Of a DNA stretch of 64,000 nt, positions 51,712 through 60,055 are shown one piece after another. Numbering within the stretch: position 1 is the stretch's first letter; each line of letters opens with the position of its first letter. The position numbers and the translations under genes are program-made. The notes below the pieces were generated by a model, which was not told the DNA's origin, searched no databases, and saw nothing but the letters and a program-made list of their open reading frames with translations. This stretch comes from Ruminococcus sp. UNK.MGS-30 (lineage in GTDB: Bacteria; Bacillota; Clostridia; Oscillospirales; Ruminococcaceae), in assembly GCA_000980705.1 (NCBI GenBank), contig LBCK01000001.1:372001-436000 (forward strand), in the 5' to 3' direction.

Positions 51712-52623
51712 ATGTTGAAAATGTATCTGCAAAAAGGAATTGCAGCAGCGGCTGCCGCTGTGATGTTGGTTTGTTCCGTCAGTCTGGAAGCATTCGCCGA
51801 CTCGTCTGTGCCAGAAAGCACGGCGCATAAGGTGTTTCTGGCGATTTCAGCTGGCACAAATATGAGATGGGTTCCCGATGACGACAGTTCCGCTGCTAAA
51901 AAAAACAGCACAACCGGAAAAGACGCCGTTATCACAGAAGACGGCAGTTATTCAGTCAGCGCTGCAATCAACAGCAGCACAGATTTTATAAATTGTCTGA
52001 TACTTTCCACGGATATAAACGCATACGATTACATTCCGGATGGAGCAAGTATCCCCTATTACGGATTGCAGGATACGGAATGTACGCTCCATCTCACAGT
52101 AGATTCCATTGCGGTACAGCATCCGGACGGCACCGCTACGCCTTTGACATATACCGGACCGTCTGACGGCGCACTTCGTGCCGCAGATGACGGCAAAAGC
52201 ATTCAGCTGAATATTTTGAATGTCTGGAGCAGACCGAACATCCATGATCTGCGTTCCGAAGAATCTTCTGACGAGTATGTCAAGGTGACGGATGGCTTGC
52301 AACCAAACGATCAAGTGGTTGTCAGTTTCACCATCACCGGACTAAAATCCGGTAATACAGCAGATGAAACCCCGGAACACGAACTCGAACTCGCCGATCT
52401 GGACGGCAGCGGTACGTTGGATTCCACAGATGTGTTTTACCTTATGCTGGGCATTGCGCAGAGTGCCGTGGGAATCTCTCCCGACTGGACGGCGGCACAG
52501 GAAAAGGCGGCGGACATCGACGGCAGCGGCAAGGTGGATTCTACGGATGTGTTCTATCTTATGCTGTATATTGCCCGGAAAGGCGCAGGAATCCCCACCA
52601 CGTGGGAAGATATTATCGGATAA
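51712..52623 (+). CDS. Secreted dockerin protein, unknown N-terminal module
   Basis: The 303-residue protein has a signal peptide (1-29), a module of about 185 residues (SYSVSAAINSSTDFINCLIL, GLQDTECTLHLTVDSIAV, VVVSFTITGLKSG) that reads as a beta-sandwich, and a C-terminal dockerin (DLDGSGTLDSTD, DIDGSGKVDSTD). I cannot name the module; a carbohydrate-binding role is possible but unproven. It heads a tandem set of three dockerin genes, 12 bp before the next. ATG at 51712 follows GAGGAG. Confidence 0.82.
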   Translation: MLKMYLQKGIAAAAAAVMLVCSVSLEAFADSSVPESTAHKVFLAISAGTNMRWVPDDDSSAAKKNSTTGKDAVITEDGSYSVSAAINSSTDFINCLILSTDINAYDYIPDGASIPYYGLQDTECTLHLTVDSIAVQHPDGTATPLTYTGPSDGALRAADDGKSIQLNILNVWSRPNIHDLRSEESSDEYVKVTDGLQPNDQVVVSFTITGLKSGNTADETPEHELELADLDGSGTLDSTDVFYLMLGIAQSAVGISPDWTAAQEKAADIDGSGKVDSTDVFYLMLYIARKGAGIPTTWEDIIG

Positions 52624-52635
52624 AAGGAGAATCAT

Positions 52636-53751
52636 ATGAAAAACTGGAAAAAACCAATTGCGGCAGTTCTTGCCGGAATCTGTTGTGTTGTAGGTATGCC
52701 GCAGGTACAGCTGGTTCTGCCGGCATTGCAGGCTGCTGCGGCAGAGACTGCGGACACCGGAACAGTCGGGACGTTGACCTATACTTTAGAATCTGACCGG
52801 GCTGTGATTACACAGTGTGATGAAAATGCGGAAGAAGTCGTGATTCCCTCAGAGATCGAGGGAAAACCAGTGCTGGAAATTGGTGAAGGTGCGTTTCAAT
52901 TTTGCGAAAAGCTGACCAGCGTGGAAATCCCGGATACCGTACAGACAATCGGGAAAAATGCGTTCTGGAGCTGTCACAAACTGCAAGATGTGACGCTGCC
53001 GAAAAATCTGGTTTCCGTTGGAGACAACTGCTTTCGTTCCTGCGGCTTGCTGGAAAAGCTGGATATCCCAGAAACACTGCAAAAAATTGGATTGGATGCG
53101 TTCTGTGATACGGCATGGCTGAAAAACCAGCAGGCAGTGAATCCGCTGGTACAGGTGAACCATATTCTGATCGACGGGGCAACATATTCCGGCACAACGG
53201 CAGAAATACCGGGCGGCATTACGGAAATCGGTAACTTTGCCTTTTATCAGTGCGAAAATTTGCAGAAGGTCATACTACCGGAAAGTGTAACAAAAATTGA
53301 TTGGGGCGCTTTCTGGCAGTGTTCCAGTCTGGAAACGCTGACAACTCAAGGGAATTTAACTGAGATCGGAGAGTCCGCCTTTTCAGACTGCACAAAGTTA
53401 TCTGCTGTGTATACGGCTATGGCAGAGGACGAGTGGAACAATATTCAGATCGAATCGGGGAACGAGTCGCTGGCACAGGCTGTGGTACATTATAATAGTA
53501 CATTTGAGACATTGCTGTTAGGCGACATGGACGGCAGCGGCACACTGGATTCCACAGATGTGTTTTACCTCATGCTGGGCATTGCACAAAGTGCTGTGGG
53601 AATCTCTCCCGACTGGACGGCAGCACAGGAAAAGGCGGCGGACATCGACGGCAGCGGCAGGGCGGATTCTACGGATGTGTTCTATCTCATGCTGTATATT
53701 GCGCAGAACGGCGCAGGGATTCCTACTGTATGGGAAGATATTATCGGATAA
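52636..53751 (+). CDS. Secreted BspA-type LRR protein with dockerin
   Basis: The 371-residue protein has a signal peptide (1-37), BspA LRR_5 repeats (about 50-285) with the WLKNQQAVNPLVQVNHILID insertion, and a dockerin (DMDGSGTLDSTD, DIDGSGRADSTD). In the second loop Val is replaced by Ala. It follows the previous dockerin gene by 12 bp and is nearly identical to the next gene over its first 85 codons and the dockerin. ATG at 52636 follows AAAAGGAG. Confidence 0.9.
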   Translation: MKNWKKPIAAVLAGICCVVGMPQVQLVLPALQAAAAETADTGTVGTLTYTLESDRAVITQCDENAEEVVIPSEIEGKPVLEIGEGAFQFCEKLTSVEIPDTVQTIGKNAFWSCHKLQDVTLPKNLVSVGDNCFRSCGLLEKLDIPETLQKIGLDAFCDTAWLKNQQAVNPLVQVNHILIDGATYSGTTAEIPGGITEIGNFAFYQCENLQKVILPESVTKIDWGAFWQCSSLETLTTQGNLTEIGESAFSDCTKLSAVYTAMAEDEWNNIQIESGNESLAQAVVHYNSTFETLLLGDMDGSGTLDSTDVFYLMLGIAQSAVGISPDWTAAQEKAADIDGSGRADSTDVFYLMLYIAQNGAGIPTVWEDIIG

Positions 53752-53763
53752 AAGGAGCATCCT

Positions 53764-55011
53764 ATGAAAAACTGGAAAAGACCAATTGCGGCAGTTCTTG
53801 CCGGAATCTGTTGTGCTGTAGGTATGCCGCAGGTACAGCTGGTTCTGCCAGCAATGCAGGCTGCGGCGGCAGAGACTGCGGACACCGGTACGGTCGGGGC
53901 GCTGACCTATACTTTAGAATCTGACCGGGCTGTGATTACGAAGTGTGACGAAAATGCGGAAGAAGTCGTGATTCCGTCGGAGATCGAGGGAAAACCGGTG
54001 ACGGAAATCGGAGAGAGTGCCTTTCAAGCCTGTGAAAGTCTGACCCGTGTGACAATTCCCGACACCGTACAGACTCTGGGAAAATATGTGTTTTGGGGCT
54101 GCACCAAGTTGCAGGATGTGACGCTGCCAAAAACGCTGAGCGCCATTTCTGACGGCTGTTTTCGCTTTTGCAGTGCGCTGGCAGAGCTGGACATTCCGGA
54201 AACGGTAGAGTACATCGGCATAGATGCGCTGGGCAGTACAGTGTGGCTGAAACAGCGCCAGGCGGAAAATCCGCTGGTGCAGGTGAATCATATTCTGGTG
54301 AATGCCACTGCGTGTACGGACAGCAGAGTCGTGATTCCCAACGGCGTGAAGCAGATCGGACCGTATGCGTTCAACAGTACAGCGGTAACGGAAGTAGTTA
54401 TTCCCGAAAGTGTGGAACGCATCGGCTGGGGCGCATTCTGGAACTGTCAGAGTCTGAAAAAGCTCAATCTTCCGGCGAATCTGACCCAAATCGAAGAAAG
54501 CGCTTTCTGCAACTGCGCCGCATTGCAGGAATTGGAGATTCCGGCTGGCGTGACAAGGATCTTTGACAATACATTTTCCGGCTGCACCAGTCTGAAACAG
54601 ATCACCATACTGGGAAATCTCACACAGATCGGCACGGTTGCCTTTTACAACTGCACCAGTCTGACGGATGTATATACGGCGATGACAGAAACCGCATGGA
54701 AAGCGGTCTATATTGCTCAAAAAAACGAACCGCTGGAACAGGCAGCCATGCACTATGACATATTCGCAGGGCTGCTGTTAGGTGACATGGACGGCAGCGG
54801 CACGCTGGATTCCACAGACGTGTTTTACCTTATGCTGGGCATCGCAAAGAGTGCCGTGGGAATCTCTCCCGACTGGACGGCAGCACAGGAAAAGGCGGCA
54901 GACATCGACGGCAGCGGCAGGGCGGATTCTACGGATGTGTTCTATCTCATGCTGTATATTGCGCAGAACGGCGCAGGGATTCCTACCACGTGGGAAGATA
55001 TCGTGGGATAA
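53764..55011 (+). CDS. Secreted BspA-type LRR protein with dockerin, tandem copy
   Basis: The 415-residue paralogue of the preceding gene has the same signal peptide, N-terminal strand and dockerin (DMDGSGTLDSTD, DIDGSGRADSTD), but its LRR block (about 60-330) is longer and diverged, again with the WLKQRQAENPLVQVNHILVN insertion. It lies 12 bp downstream with the same ribosome-binding site. The conserved ends and variable middle point to duplication followed by change of the recognition surface. Confidence 0.9.
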   Translation: MKNWKRPIAAVLAGICCAVGMPQVQLVLPAMQAAAAETADTGTVGALTYTLESDRAVITKCDENAEEVVIPSEIEGKPVTEIGESAFQACESLTRVTIPDTVQTLGKYVFWGCTKLQDVTLPKTLSAISDGCFRFCSALAELDIPETVEYIGIDALGSTVWLKQRQAENPLVQVNHILVNATACTDSRVVIPNGVKQIGPYAFNSTAVTEVVIPESVERIGWGAFWNCQSLKKLNLPANLTQIEESAFCNCAALQELEIPAGVTRIFDNTFSGCTSLKQITILGNLTQIGTVAFYNCTSLTDVYTAMTETAWKAVYIAQKNEPLEQAAMHYDIFAGLLLGDMDGSGTLDSTDVFYLMLGIAKSAVGISPDWTAAQEKAADIDGSGRADSTDVFYLMLYIAQNGAGIPTTWEDIVG

Positions 55012-55025
55012 CCAAGAAATTTTCC

Positions 55026-55054
55026 TTGCATTTTTCTCTGTCATGTGGTACAAT
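55026..55054 (+). promoter_or_regulatory. Sigma-A promoter of the cyclophilin gene
   Basis: TTGCAT and TACAAT with a 17-base spacer, about 100 bp before the gene. Confidence 0.7.
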
Positions 55055-55157
55055 AGGATAGGACTTTCCGGGCGTTTCCGGGCTGTCCGATATCCGGAAA
55101 AACAGCGGTATTTGCCGTTTTTGCCGGAAATATATGATTTTGCGAGGAACATAGACA

Positions 55158-55631
55158 ATGGTAGTCATTGAAATGGAAAACGGAAAGAAGATCAAGATCG
55201 AACTGTATCCGGAGATTGCACCGATCTCCTGCGAGAACTTCGAAAAGCTGGTAAAGCAGGGCTTTTATGACGGACTGATCTTCCATCGTGTCATTCCGGG
55301 CTTTATGATCCAGGGCGGATGCCCGGATGGTACCGGTATGGGCGGTCCCGGCTGGAATATCAAGGGTGAATTTGCTGCAAACGGCGTAAAGAACGATCTG
55401 AAGCACACCCGTGGCGTGCTGTCCATGGCTCGTGCCATGAACCCGAACTCCGCAGGTTCTCAGTTCTTTATTATGCACGAGGATGCGCCCCATCTGGATG
55501 GTCAGTATGCTGCATTCGGCAAGGTCGTTGAGGGCATGGATGTGGTAGACGAGATCGCATCGGTTCAGACGGACTACAACGACAAGCCGATGGTGCCGCA
55601 GGTCATGAAAAAGGTCACCATCGAGGACTAA
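55158..55631 (+). CDS. Cyclophilin-type peptidyl-prolyl isomerase
   Basis: The 157-residue enzyme accelerates proline isomerisation in folding proteins. It has the cyclophilin core: APISCENFEKLVKQGFYDGLIFHRVIPGFMIQGG with the catalytic Arg, LSMARAMNPNSAGSQFFI and the FGKVVEGMDVVD segment. There is no signal peptide, so it is cytoplasmic. ATG at 55158 follows GAGGAAC. Confidence 0.95.
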   Translation: MVVIEMENGKKIKIELYPEIAPISCENFEKLVKQGFYDGLIFHRVIPGFMIQGGCPDGTGMGGPGWNIKGEFAANGVKNDLKHTRGVLSMARAMNPNSAGSQFFIMHEDAPHLDGQYAAFGKVVEGMDVVDEIASVQTDYNDKPMVPQVMKKVTIED

Positions 55632-55648
55632 TCGAACGAATGAAAAAA

Positions 55649-55695
55649 GATTGCCGCAGCAGACACTGTTTTCAGTTTTCTGCTGCGGCAATTTG
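55649..55695 (+). terminator. Hairpin after the cyclophilin gene
   Basis: Perfect 14-bp stem ATTGCCGCAGCAGA / TCTGCTGCGGCAAT with a 15-base loop. The T-tract is short, so termination may be partial. Confidence 0.65.
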
Positions 55696-55759
55696 GATAG
55701 ACCGGAAATCTGCCGGACGGTATGCGCCGTTTCCGGCTTTGGAAGGACGATATCATATC

Positions 55760-56182
55760 ATGGGATACAAAACAAAACAGCGGGAATATATCCTGGCTTT
55801 TTTGCAGAACAGCGAGGGCAGGCATATTACTGTAGCAGAGCTGGTGCGGCACTTGCAGGACAATGCCACGCCGGTGGGAACTGCCACAGTTTACCGGACG
55901 CTGGAACAGCTGGTGGAAGAGGGCATGGTGCGGAAATATGTGCTGGACGGCAAGAGCAGCGCCTGCTATCAGTTCCTCTCCGATGAGCCGCATCTGTGCC
56001 AGGAGCATTTTCACTTGAAGTGTACCTGCTGCGGCAGGCTGTTCCATGTCAGCTGTGACTATCTGAATCAGCTGGGCGAGCATCTGCTGGAACATCACGG
56101 CTTTGTGATCGATCATACGAAAACGGTTTTGTACGGTCTGTGCGCCGACTGCGCTGCAAAGGAACAAGAGAAAAAGATGTAA
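55760..56182 (+). CDS. Fur-family transcriptional regulator
   Basis: The 140-residue protein has the Fur winged helix (TKQREYILAFLQNSEGRHITVAELVRHL, VGTATVYRTLEQLVEEGMV) and the dimerisation domain with two CxxC zinc sites (KCTCCGRLFHV, GLCADCAAK) and a shortened His cluster (EPHLCQEHFHLKC). Fur, Zur and PerR cannot be told apart here. I start at ATG 55760 after GGAAGGA; the longer frame from 55640 would cross a terminator-like hairpin. Confidence 0.9.
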   Translation: MGYKTKQREYILAFLQNSEGRHITVAELVRHLQDNATPVGTATVYRTLEQLVEEGMVRKYVLDGKSSACYQFLSDEPHLCQEHFHLKCTCCGRLFHVSCDYLNQLGEHLLEHHGFVIDHTKTVLYGLCADCAAKEQEKKM

Positions 56183-56246
56183 GCGCCTGCCGGCGTATCT
56201 ATAGCGTGTATCGAAAATATCTCGAAAAACAAGCAATCAAAGTAAT

Positions 56247-56305
56247 CTCCCTGTCAGCTTATGCTGACATCCCAGCACAAGGCACACCCTACGGGCGCCT
56301 TTTAA
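56247..56305. repeat. REP-like hairpins
   Basis: CTGTCAGCTTATGCTGACA and GGCACACCCTACGGGCGCC are variants of the modules at 37800 and 50055. They lie between convergent genes. Confidence 0.6.
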
Positions 56306-56365
56306 GTGGGACATAAAAAAGTAGGCGAAAAGATACGACAGCAGGCTGGTTTCGCAGCCGGTGGG

Positions 56366-56536
56366 TTATCCCAGCGGCGAAGTGGGCTGGTTGGGATGAT
56401 ACGGCCGCTCGTAGATCCGCACCGGTGCGTTGTCAAATGCCACATTGTCGCATTTTTCCTGGATCACCCGGTGGGGCGTATAGATCTTCATTTCGGCTTC
56501 TGCACTTTGTCTGGCTTTTTCCTGTTCGGGATTCAT
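56366..56536 (-). CDS. Small hypothetical protein (56 aa)
   Basis: A 56-residue polar protein with MNPEQEKARQSAEAEMKIYT at the start and a Pro/Tyr-rich end (RPYHPNQP). No membrane segment or motif is recognised. ATG at 56536 follows GAGAGGT; an ATG at 56551 that overlaps the stop of the upstream gene is the alternative. It forms a two-gene unit with the gene at 56548. Confidence 0.6.
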   Translation of the reverse strand: MNPEQEKARQSAEAEMKIYTPHRVIQEKCDNVAFDNAPVRIYERPYHPNQPTSPLG

Positions 56537-56547
56537 GGCACTACCTC

Positions 56548-56979
56548 TCATAAATAAGCTTTGAGGCGTTCCATATACGCCTCTTCGTGACGGACAAACG
56601 CTTTGCCCTGGCGTTTCAGCTGATCGGAAATGCCGGGATTGCCGTGCAGCACCTGGGTCAGCTGGATGACGCCGGTATTGGTGCCTTTCAGCATCAGCTT
56701 TGCGATCTCATTGGAAGATGCGCCGCCCAGGCAGTGCATCTGAATGCTGGCGTTTGCCCAGAATTTCGCCATATCGTTCTGTTCCGCCGGCTGCACATGG
56801 CTTTTCTGCATCTGGCTGCGCAGGGTGTCTTTCTGGGTCTGATAGAACTCCAGCTGTTTGCAAAGCTCCTGCCGCAGTGCCGGGTGGTCTGCCTTAGGGA
56901 GAATGGTGCTCGTGGCATCCGCTCCCATCACGGCATTTTTGTAAAATTCGTCCAGTACGTGATGTTCCTGTGGAGACAT
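56548..56979 (-). CDS. Hypothetical helical protein (143 aa)
   Basis: The 143-residue protein is predicted helical from its pattern (LRQELCKQLEFYQTQKDTLR, ASSNEIAKLMLKGTNTGVIQL) and has no signal or membrane segment. The length and helical bundle look faintly like spore-coat CotF-type or ferritin-like proteins; this is a weak resemblance. ATG at 56979 follows AAGGAGG. Confidence 0.68.
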   Translation of the reverse strand: MSPQEHHVLDEFYKNAVMGADATSTILPKADHPALRQELCKQLEFYQTQKDTLRSQMQKSHVQPAEQNDMAKFWANASIQMHCLGGASSNEIAKLMLKGTNTGVIQLTQVLHGNPGISDQLKRQGKAFVRHEEAYMERLKAYL

Positions 56980-57092
56980 GACTTTGCCCTCCTTTTTGGG
57001 TCGGCAGAGGTTTCAAACGTCTGCCATTGCTGTTATTTTTTCCGGAGAAGCATCCGATATACCGAGGAATCCGTTTCCACAGGAGGTGAAAT

Positions 57093-57614
57093 ATGGAATT
57101 CAAAAATTTTGCCAAAGGACTCGGCACATATTTCTTTGCGGAAGTGCTGTGCCTGTTTCTGGCGGTCACGCTGTCTGCGGTGGGCGGCGGTCTGTTCCGG
57201 CTCATCAGCTGTATCTGCACCATTGCAGTGCTGGTCTGTGTCTGCGTCAACTATGCGCTGAATCGTGCCAAAGAGGATCAGCACCGGAAACTGCCCAACA
57301 CCATCGGACGGCAGCTGTTTTACAGTGTTGCGGCGGCGCTGCCGTTTCTCGTGCTGGGGCTGACGCTGTGCCTGGCGAAAGCAGGCGTATTGCCGGAACA
57401 CTGGTATCGGTGGTACAAGCTGCTGGATGCGCCGTTTTTGCAGCTCTGCAACCTTTGCAGCATGGATGTGACTGTGTCGTCTCTCTCCTGGGGAAAAACC
57501 ATTTTTCTGGCGCTCTGGAATCTGCTGCCTGTGGCGGCGGTGTGGGTAACCTATGCCCTTGCCCGAAGCGGGTTCCTGCCGGAGGAACTGCAGTATAAAA
57601 AGCGGCGTTCGTGA
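57093..57614 (+). CDS. Four-helix membrane protein of unknown function
   Basis: The 173-residue protein has four hydrophobic segments (about 10-30, 33-52, 75-97, 137-158) and a C-terminal basic end (QYKKRRS). No domain is recognised. ATG at 57093 follows AGGAGGTG. It is convergent with the GIY-YIG gene through a shared terminator. Confidence 0.72.
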   Translation: MEFKNFAKGLGTYFFAEVLCLFLAVTLSAVGGGLFRLISCICTIAVLVCVCVNYALNRAKEDQHRKLPNTIGRQLFYSVAAALPFLVLGLTLCLAKAGVLPEHWYRWYKLLDAPFLQLCNLCSMDVTVSSLSWGKTIFLALWNLLPVAAVWVTYALARSGFLPEELQYKKRRS

Positions 57615-57629
57615 GCGTATGTGTATTAT

Positions 57630-57668
57630 AATGAAAAAAGTGACTGGATTCAGTCACTTTTTTTCGGG
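57630..57668. terminator. Bidirectional terminator
   Basis: Stem AAAAAAGTGACTG / CAGTCACTTTTTTT with a GATT loop, overlapping the end of the GIY-YIG gene. Confidence 0.9.
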
Positions 57669-58012
57669 GTTGATTTTCTGAGATAATCTGCCAGCGGCAA
57701 CGTTTCAATGGGCGCATATGCCGCTGGTTCTGCATCCAGGGAAAGAAACGCATCCCACTGCTCCGGTATCTGGAGCAGCTGTTCCTTTTGGGTGCGGGTC
57801 AGCTGCTTGAAAGCGCATTCAAACCGGGCGGCGGCAGTATGGTCGACAGTTTCCCACACCCGGAGCAGCGCCTCCGGTTTGTGGCTGTGGGTGTATTTTG
57901 CGCCGCCGGCAAGCTGACCGCAGTGCTGACGCATCCGCCGCCGGAGATCCGGGGTAATGCCGGTATAAAGTGTATCGCCCTTGCAGCGGAGTACATAAAT
58001 ATAGTATGCCAT
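57650..58012 (-). CDS. GIY-YIG nuclease domain protein
   Basis: The 120-residue protein begins YYIYVLRCKGDTLYTGITPDLRRRM, the GIY-YIG core in the YhbQ/UPF0213 form, followed by HCGQLAGGAKYTHSHKP. Such stand-alone proteins are putative nucleases of unclear role. ATG at 58012 follows AAGGAG; earlier in-frame starts lack ribosome-binding sites. Confidence 0.9.
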   Translation of the reverse strand: MAYYIYVLRCKGDTLYTGITPDLRRRMRQHCGQLAGGAKYTHSHKPEALLRVWETVDHTAAARFECAFKQLTRTQKEQLLQIPEQWDAFLSLDAEPAAYAPIETLPLADYLRKSTPKKSD

Positions 58013-58168
58013 AGGAAAGCGCTCCTTTTGCGAAAAATGTACCCTGTTATTATAACACACGGTAGAAAACGCTGTCAATCCGAAGATAAGCCGTACCGCA
58101 GGCGCAGATATTGTGAAAAATGCTGTTTTTTTGCGAAATTGCAGACCGTTTTTTGAAAAAATATCCGG

Positions 58169-58197
58169 TTTACAGAGGGCGAAAACTGTGGTATAAT
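58169..58197 (+). promoter_or_regulatory. Sigma-A promoter of the Wzz-like gene
   Basis: TTTACA and TATAAT with a 17-base spacer, 62 bp before the gene. Confidence 0.75.
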
Positions 58198-58259
58198 GAA
58201 ATGTAGAAGTTTTTCTGCCATAAAACAACGATTTTTAATGCTATTAGGAGTAACTACAG

Positions 58260-59801
58260 ATGAGTAAAAAGAGTACAGAACAGAAACCGGAAGTTGCAAC
58301 TGTTGCACTGGTGCAGAGCGCACAGGAAGAGGAAGATACCATTACCATTCCGGTGATGGATATTTTCCGGCAGATGAAAAAATATTTTCTGCCCTGGGTG
58401 CTAATCGCAGTGATCGCAGCCGGCGCCGTATTCGGCGGAGCAATGCTGCTCTCCAACAGCAAGGCAACACCGCTGACCGCTATGGTCGGCTTTACCTATG
58501 ACGGAATCGAAAAGGGTCTGGACCCGAACGGCAACGAGTTTGATGCCAACACCTTGAAATCCCCGTCCATCATTGAAAGCACACTGACAGATCTGGGCAT
58601 GGACACAAAAAATACCGATGCCATCCGCAGCGCCATCACCATTTCCGGCGTTGTCCCGGACGACACCATTGACGAGCTGACCGCTTACAAGAGCATCTTC
58701 GAATCCACCAATTCCGTGGATGCCGCACAGAAGCTGATGGATGTGTCCTATTATCCGACACGTTTTGAGATCCAGTTTGCTTACGGCAATTCTAAAATGA
58801 ACCGCTCTCAGGCGGCAGATTTCTTGAACACCATGCTGAGCAACTACAAGACCTACTTCATGCGGACTTACGGCTACAACGATGCCCTGGGCGATGCGCT
58901 GACTGCTGTGGATTATACCACCTATGACTATCCGCAGGCACTGGATGTGTTCTCCTCGACGTTGAACTCTCTCCAGAACTACGTATCCACCCTTTCGCAG
59001 AACGACAACACACGGTTCCGCTCCAGCGATACCGGTTATACTTTCGCCGATCTGAACGAGTCTATCAACACCCTGCGCAGTGTGGACTACGCAACGCTTT
59101 CCTCTTATGTCCTCGGCAAAAACGTGACAAAGGACAAGGCATCCCTGGCGATCTACTATCAGTACCGCATCGACAATCTGAACCGCAATCTGAGCAGCGC
59201 AAATGAAAAGCTGGCAACGATCACCGACTCCATCAAGAACTACCAGAAGGATTCCATGGTGGTTATGGCTGGCGCAGATGCAACCAGCAGTTCTGCACTG
59301 ACACAGCCGTCTGAGGCATATGATGATTTGATCTCCCAGAAGACAGATGCACAGAGCAGCGTATCTTCTTATCAGCAGCAGATCGCAGATTATCAGTCCC
59401 GTCTGGACAAGCTGAACAGCTCTGCTGTGGCAAGCAAAAAGGACCAGGAAAAGGTCGAGACTGACATGAAGACCGTATGCGACAAGCTGAACAAGCTGAT
59501 TGACGATGTTAATGCAACTGCAGACGATTACTTCGAGACTGCATCTTATGCAAATTCTTACAGCGTTCTGGTTCCGGCAAGCGGCAGCGTTTCCAACGCA
59601 GTGTCCAATGCAGTATCCAACATGATGCGTCCGCTGCTGATCGCTGAGGCACTCCTGTTTGTATGCTATCTGGTATTTGCCATTGTTCGTGCATTTATCG
59701 TTTCTTACCGCAGAAATGCCATTGCAACTGCTGCTGTAGAGGCAGAAGAACGCAAGGAGGCAGCAGAGGCTGCGGAAAAGACAGAAGAGACGGAAGAATA
59801 A
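58260..59801 (+). CDS. Wzz-like polysaccharide chain-length protein
   Basis: The 513-residue protein has an N-terminal cytoplasmic part with TITIPVMDIFRQMKKYFLPW, a first membrane segment (about 43-63), a long extracytoplasmic part with coiled-coil helices (about 320-430), a second membrane segment (about 460-480) and a Glu/Ala-rich cytoplasmic tail. This two-helix topology fits the Wzz/capsular co-polymerase family. No glycosyltransferase or kinase partner is adjacent; the flippase at 34767 is the nearest related gene. Confidence 0.78.
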   Translation: MSKKSTEQKPEVATVALVQSAQEEEDTITIPVMDIFRQMKKYFLPWVLIAVIAAGAVFGGAMLLSNSKATPLTAMVGFTYDGIEKGLDPNGNEFDANTLKSPSIIESTLTDLGMDTKNTDAIRSAITISGVVPDDTIDELTAYKSIFESTNSVDAAQKLMDVSYYPTRFEIQFAYGNSKMNRSQAADFLNTMLSNYKTYFMRTYGYNDALGDALTAVDYTTYDYPQALDVFSSTLNSLQNYVSTLSQNDNTRFRSSDTGYTFADLNESINTLRSVDYATLSSYVLGKNVTKDKASLAIYYQYRIDNLNRNLSSANEKLATITDSIKNYQKDSMVVMAGADATSSSALTQPSEAYDDLISQKTDAQSSVSSYQQQIADYQSRLDKLNSSAVASKKDQEKVETDMKTVCDKLNKLIDDVNATADDYFETASYANSYSVLVPASGSVSNAVSNAVSNMMRPLLIAEALLFVCYLVFAIVRAFIVSYRRNAIATAAVEAEERKEAAEAAEKTEETEE

Positions 59802-59850
59802 AACGTTTCTTGTGTCTTAAAAGCAAGTGAAAGCAGTTTATCATTAAATT

Positions 59851-59925
59851 GCTCCTCAATTGTTAGACAATGTGATGTGATTGAAATAGATTCATGATAT
59901 GTCTGACAATTGGAGAGCTTTTTTT
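59851..59925 (+). terminator. Long-hairpin terminator of the Wzz-like gene
   Basis: GCTCCTCAATTGTTAGACA pairs with TGTCTGACAATTGGAGAGC (small bulges) around a 30-base loop and is followed by seven T. Confidence 0.8.
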
Positions 59926-60055
59926 GAACCTGTATACCAATCATGGGGCATCGGTTTCGAAAAAAGTCTTACAGAAAAACAGGATGCAGAAGATTCTGTG
60001 TCCTGTTTTCTTAGCGAAAATATTTGTCGAATTTTGTCGAAAAAAGGGGAATAAC

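Noticed and set aside
55640..55759. Longer Fur-family start adding 40 residues
   Set aside because: The extra part lies in a 14-bp terminator-like hairpin and does not resemble Fur N-termini.
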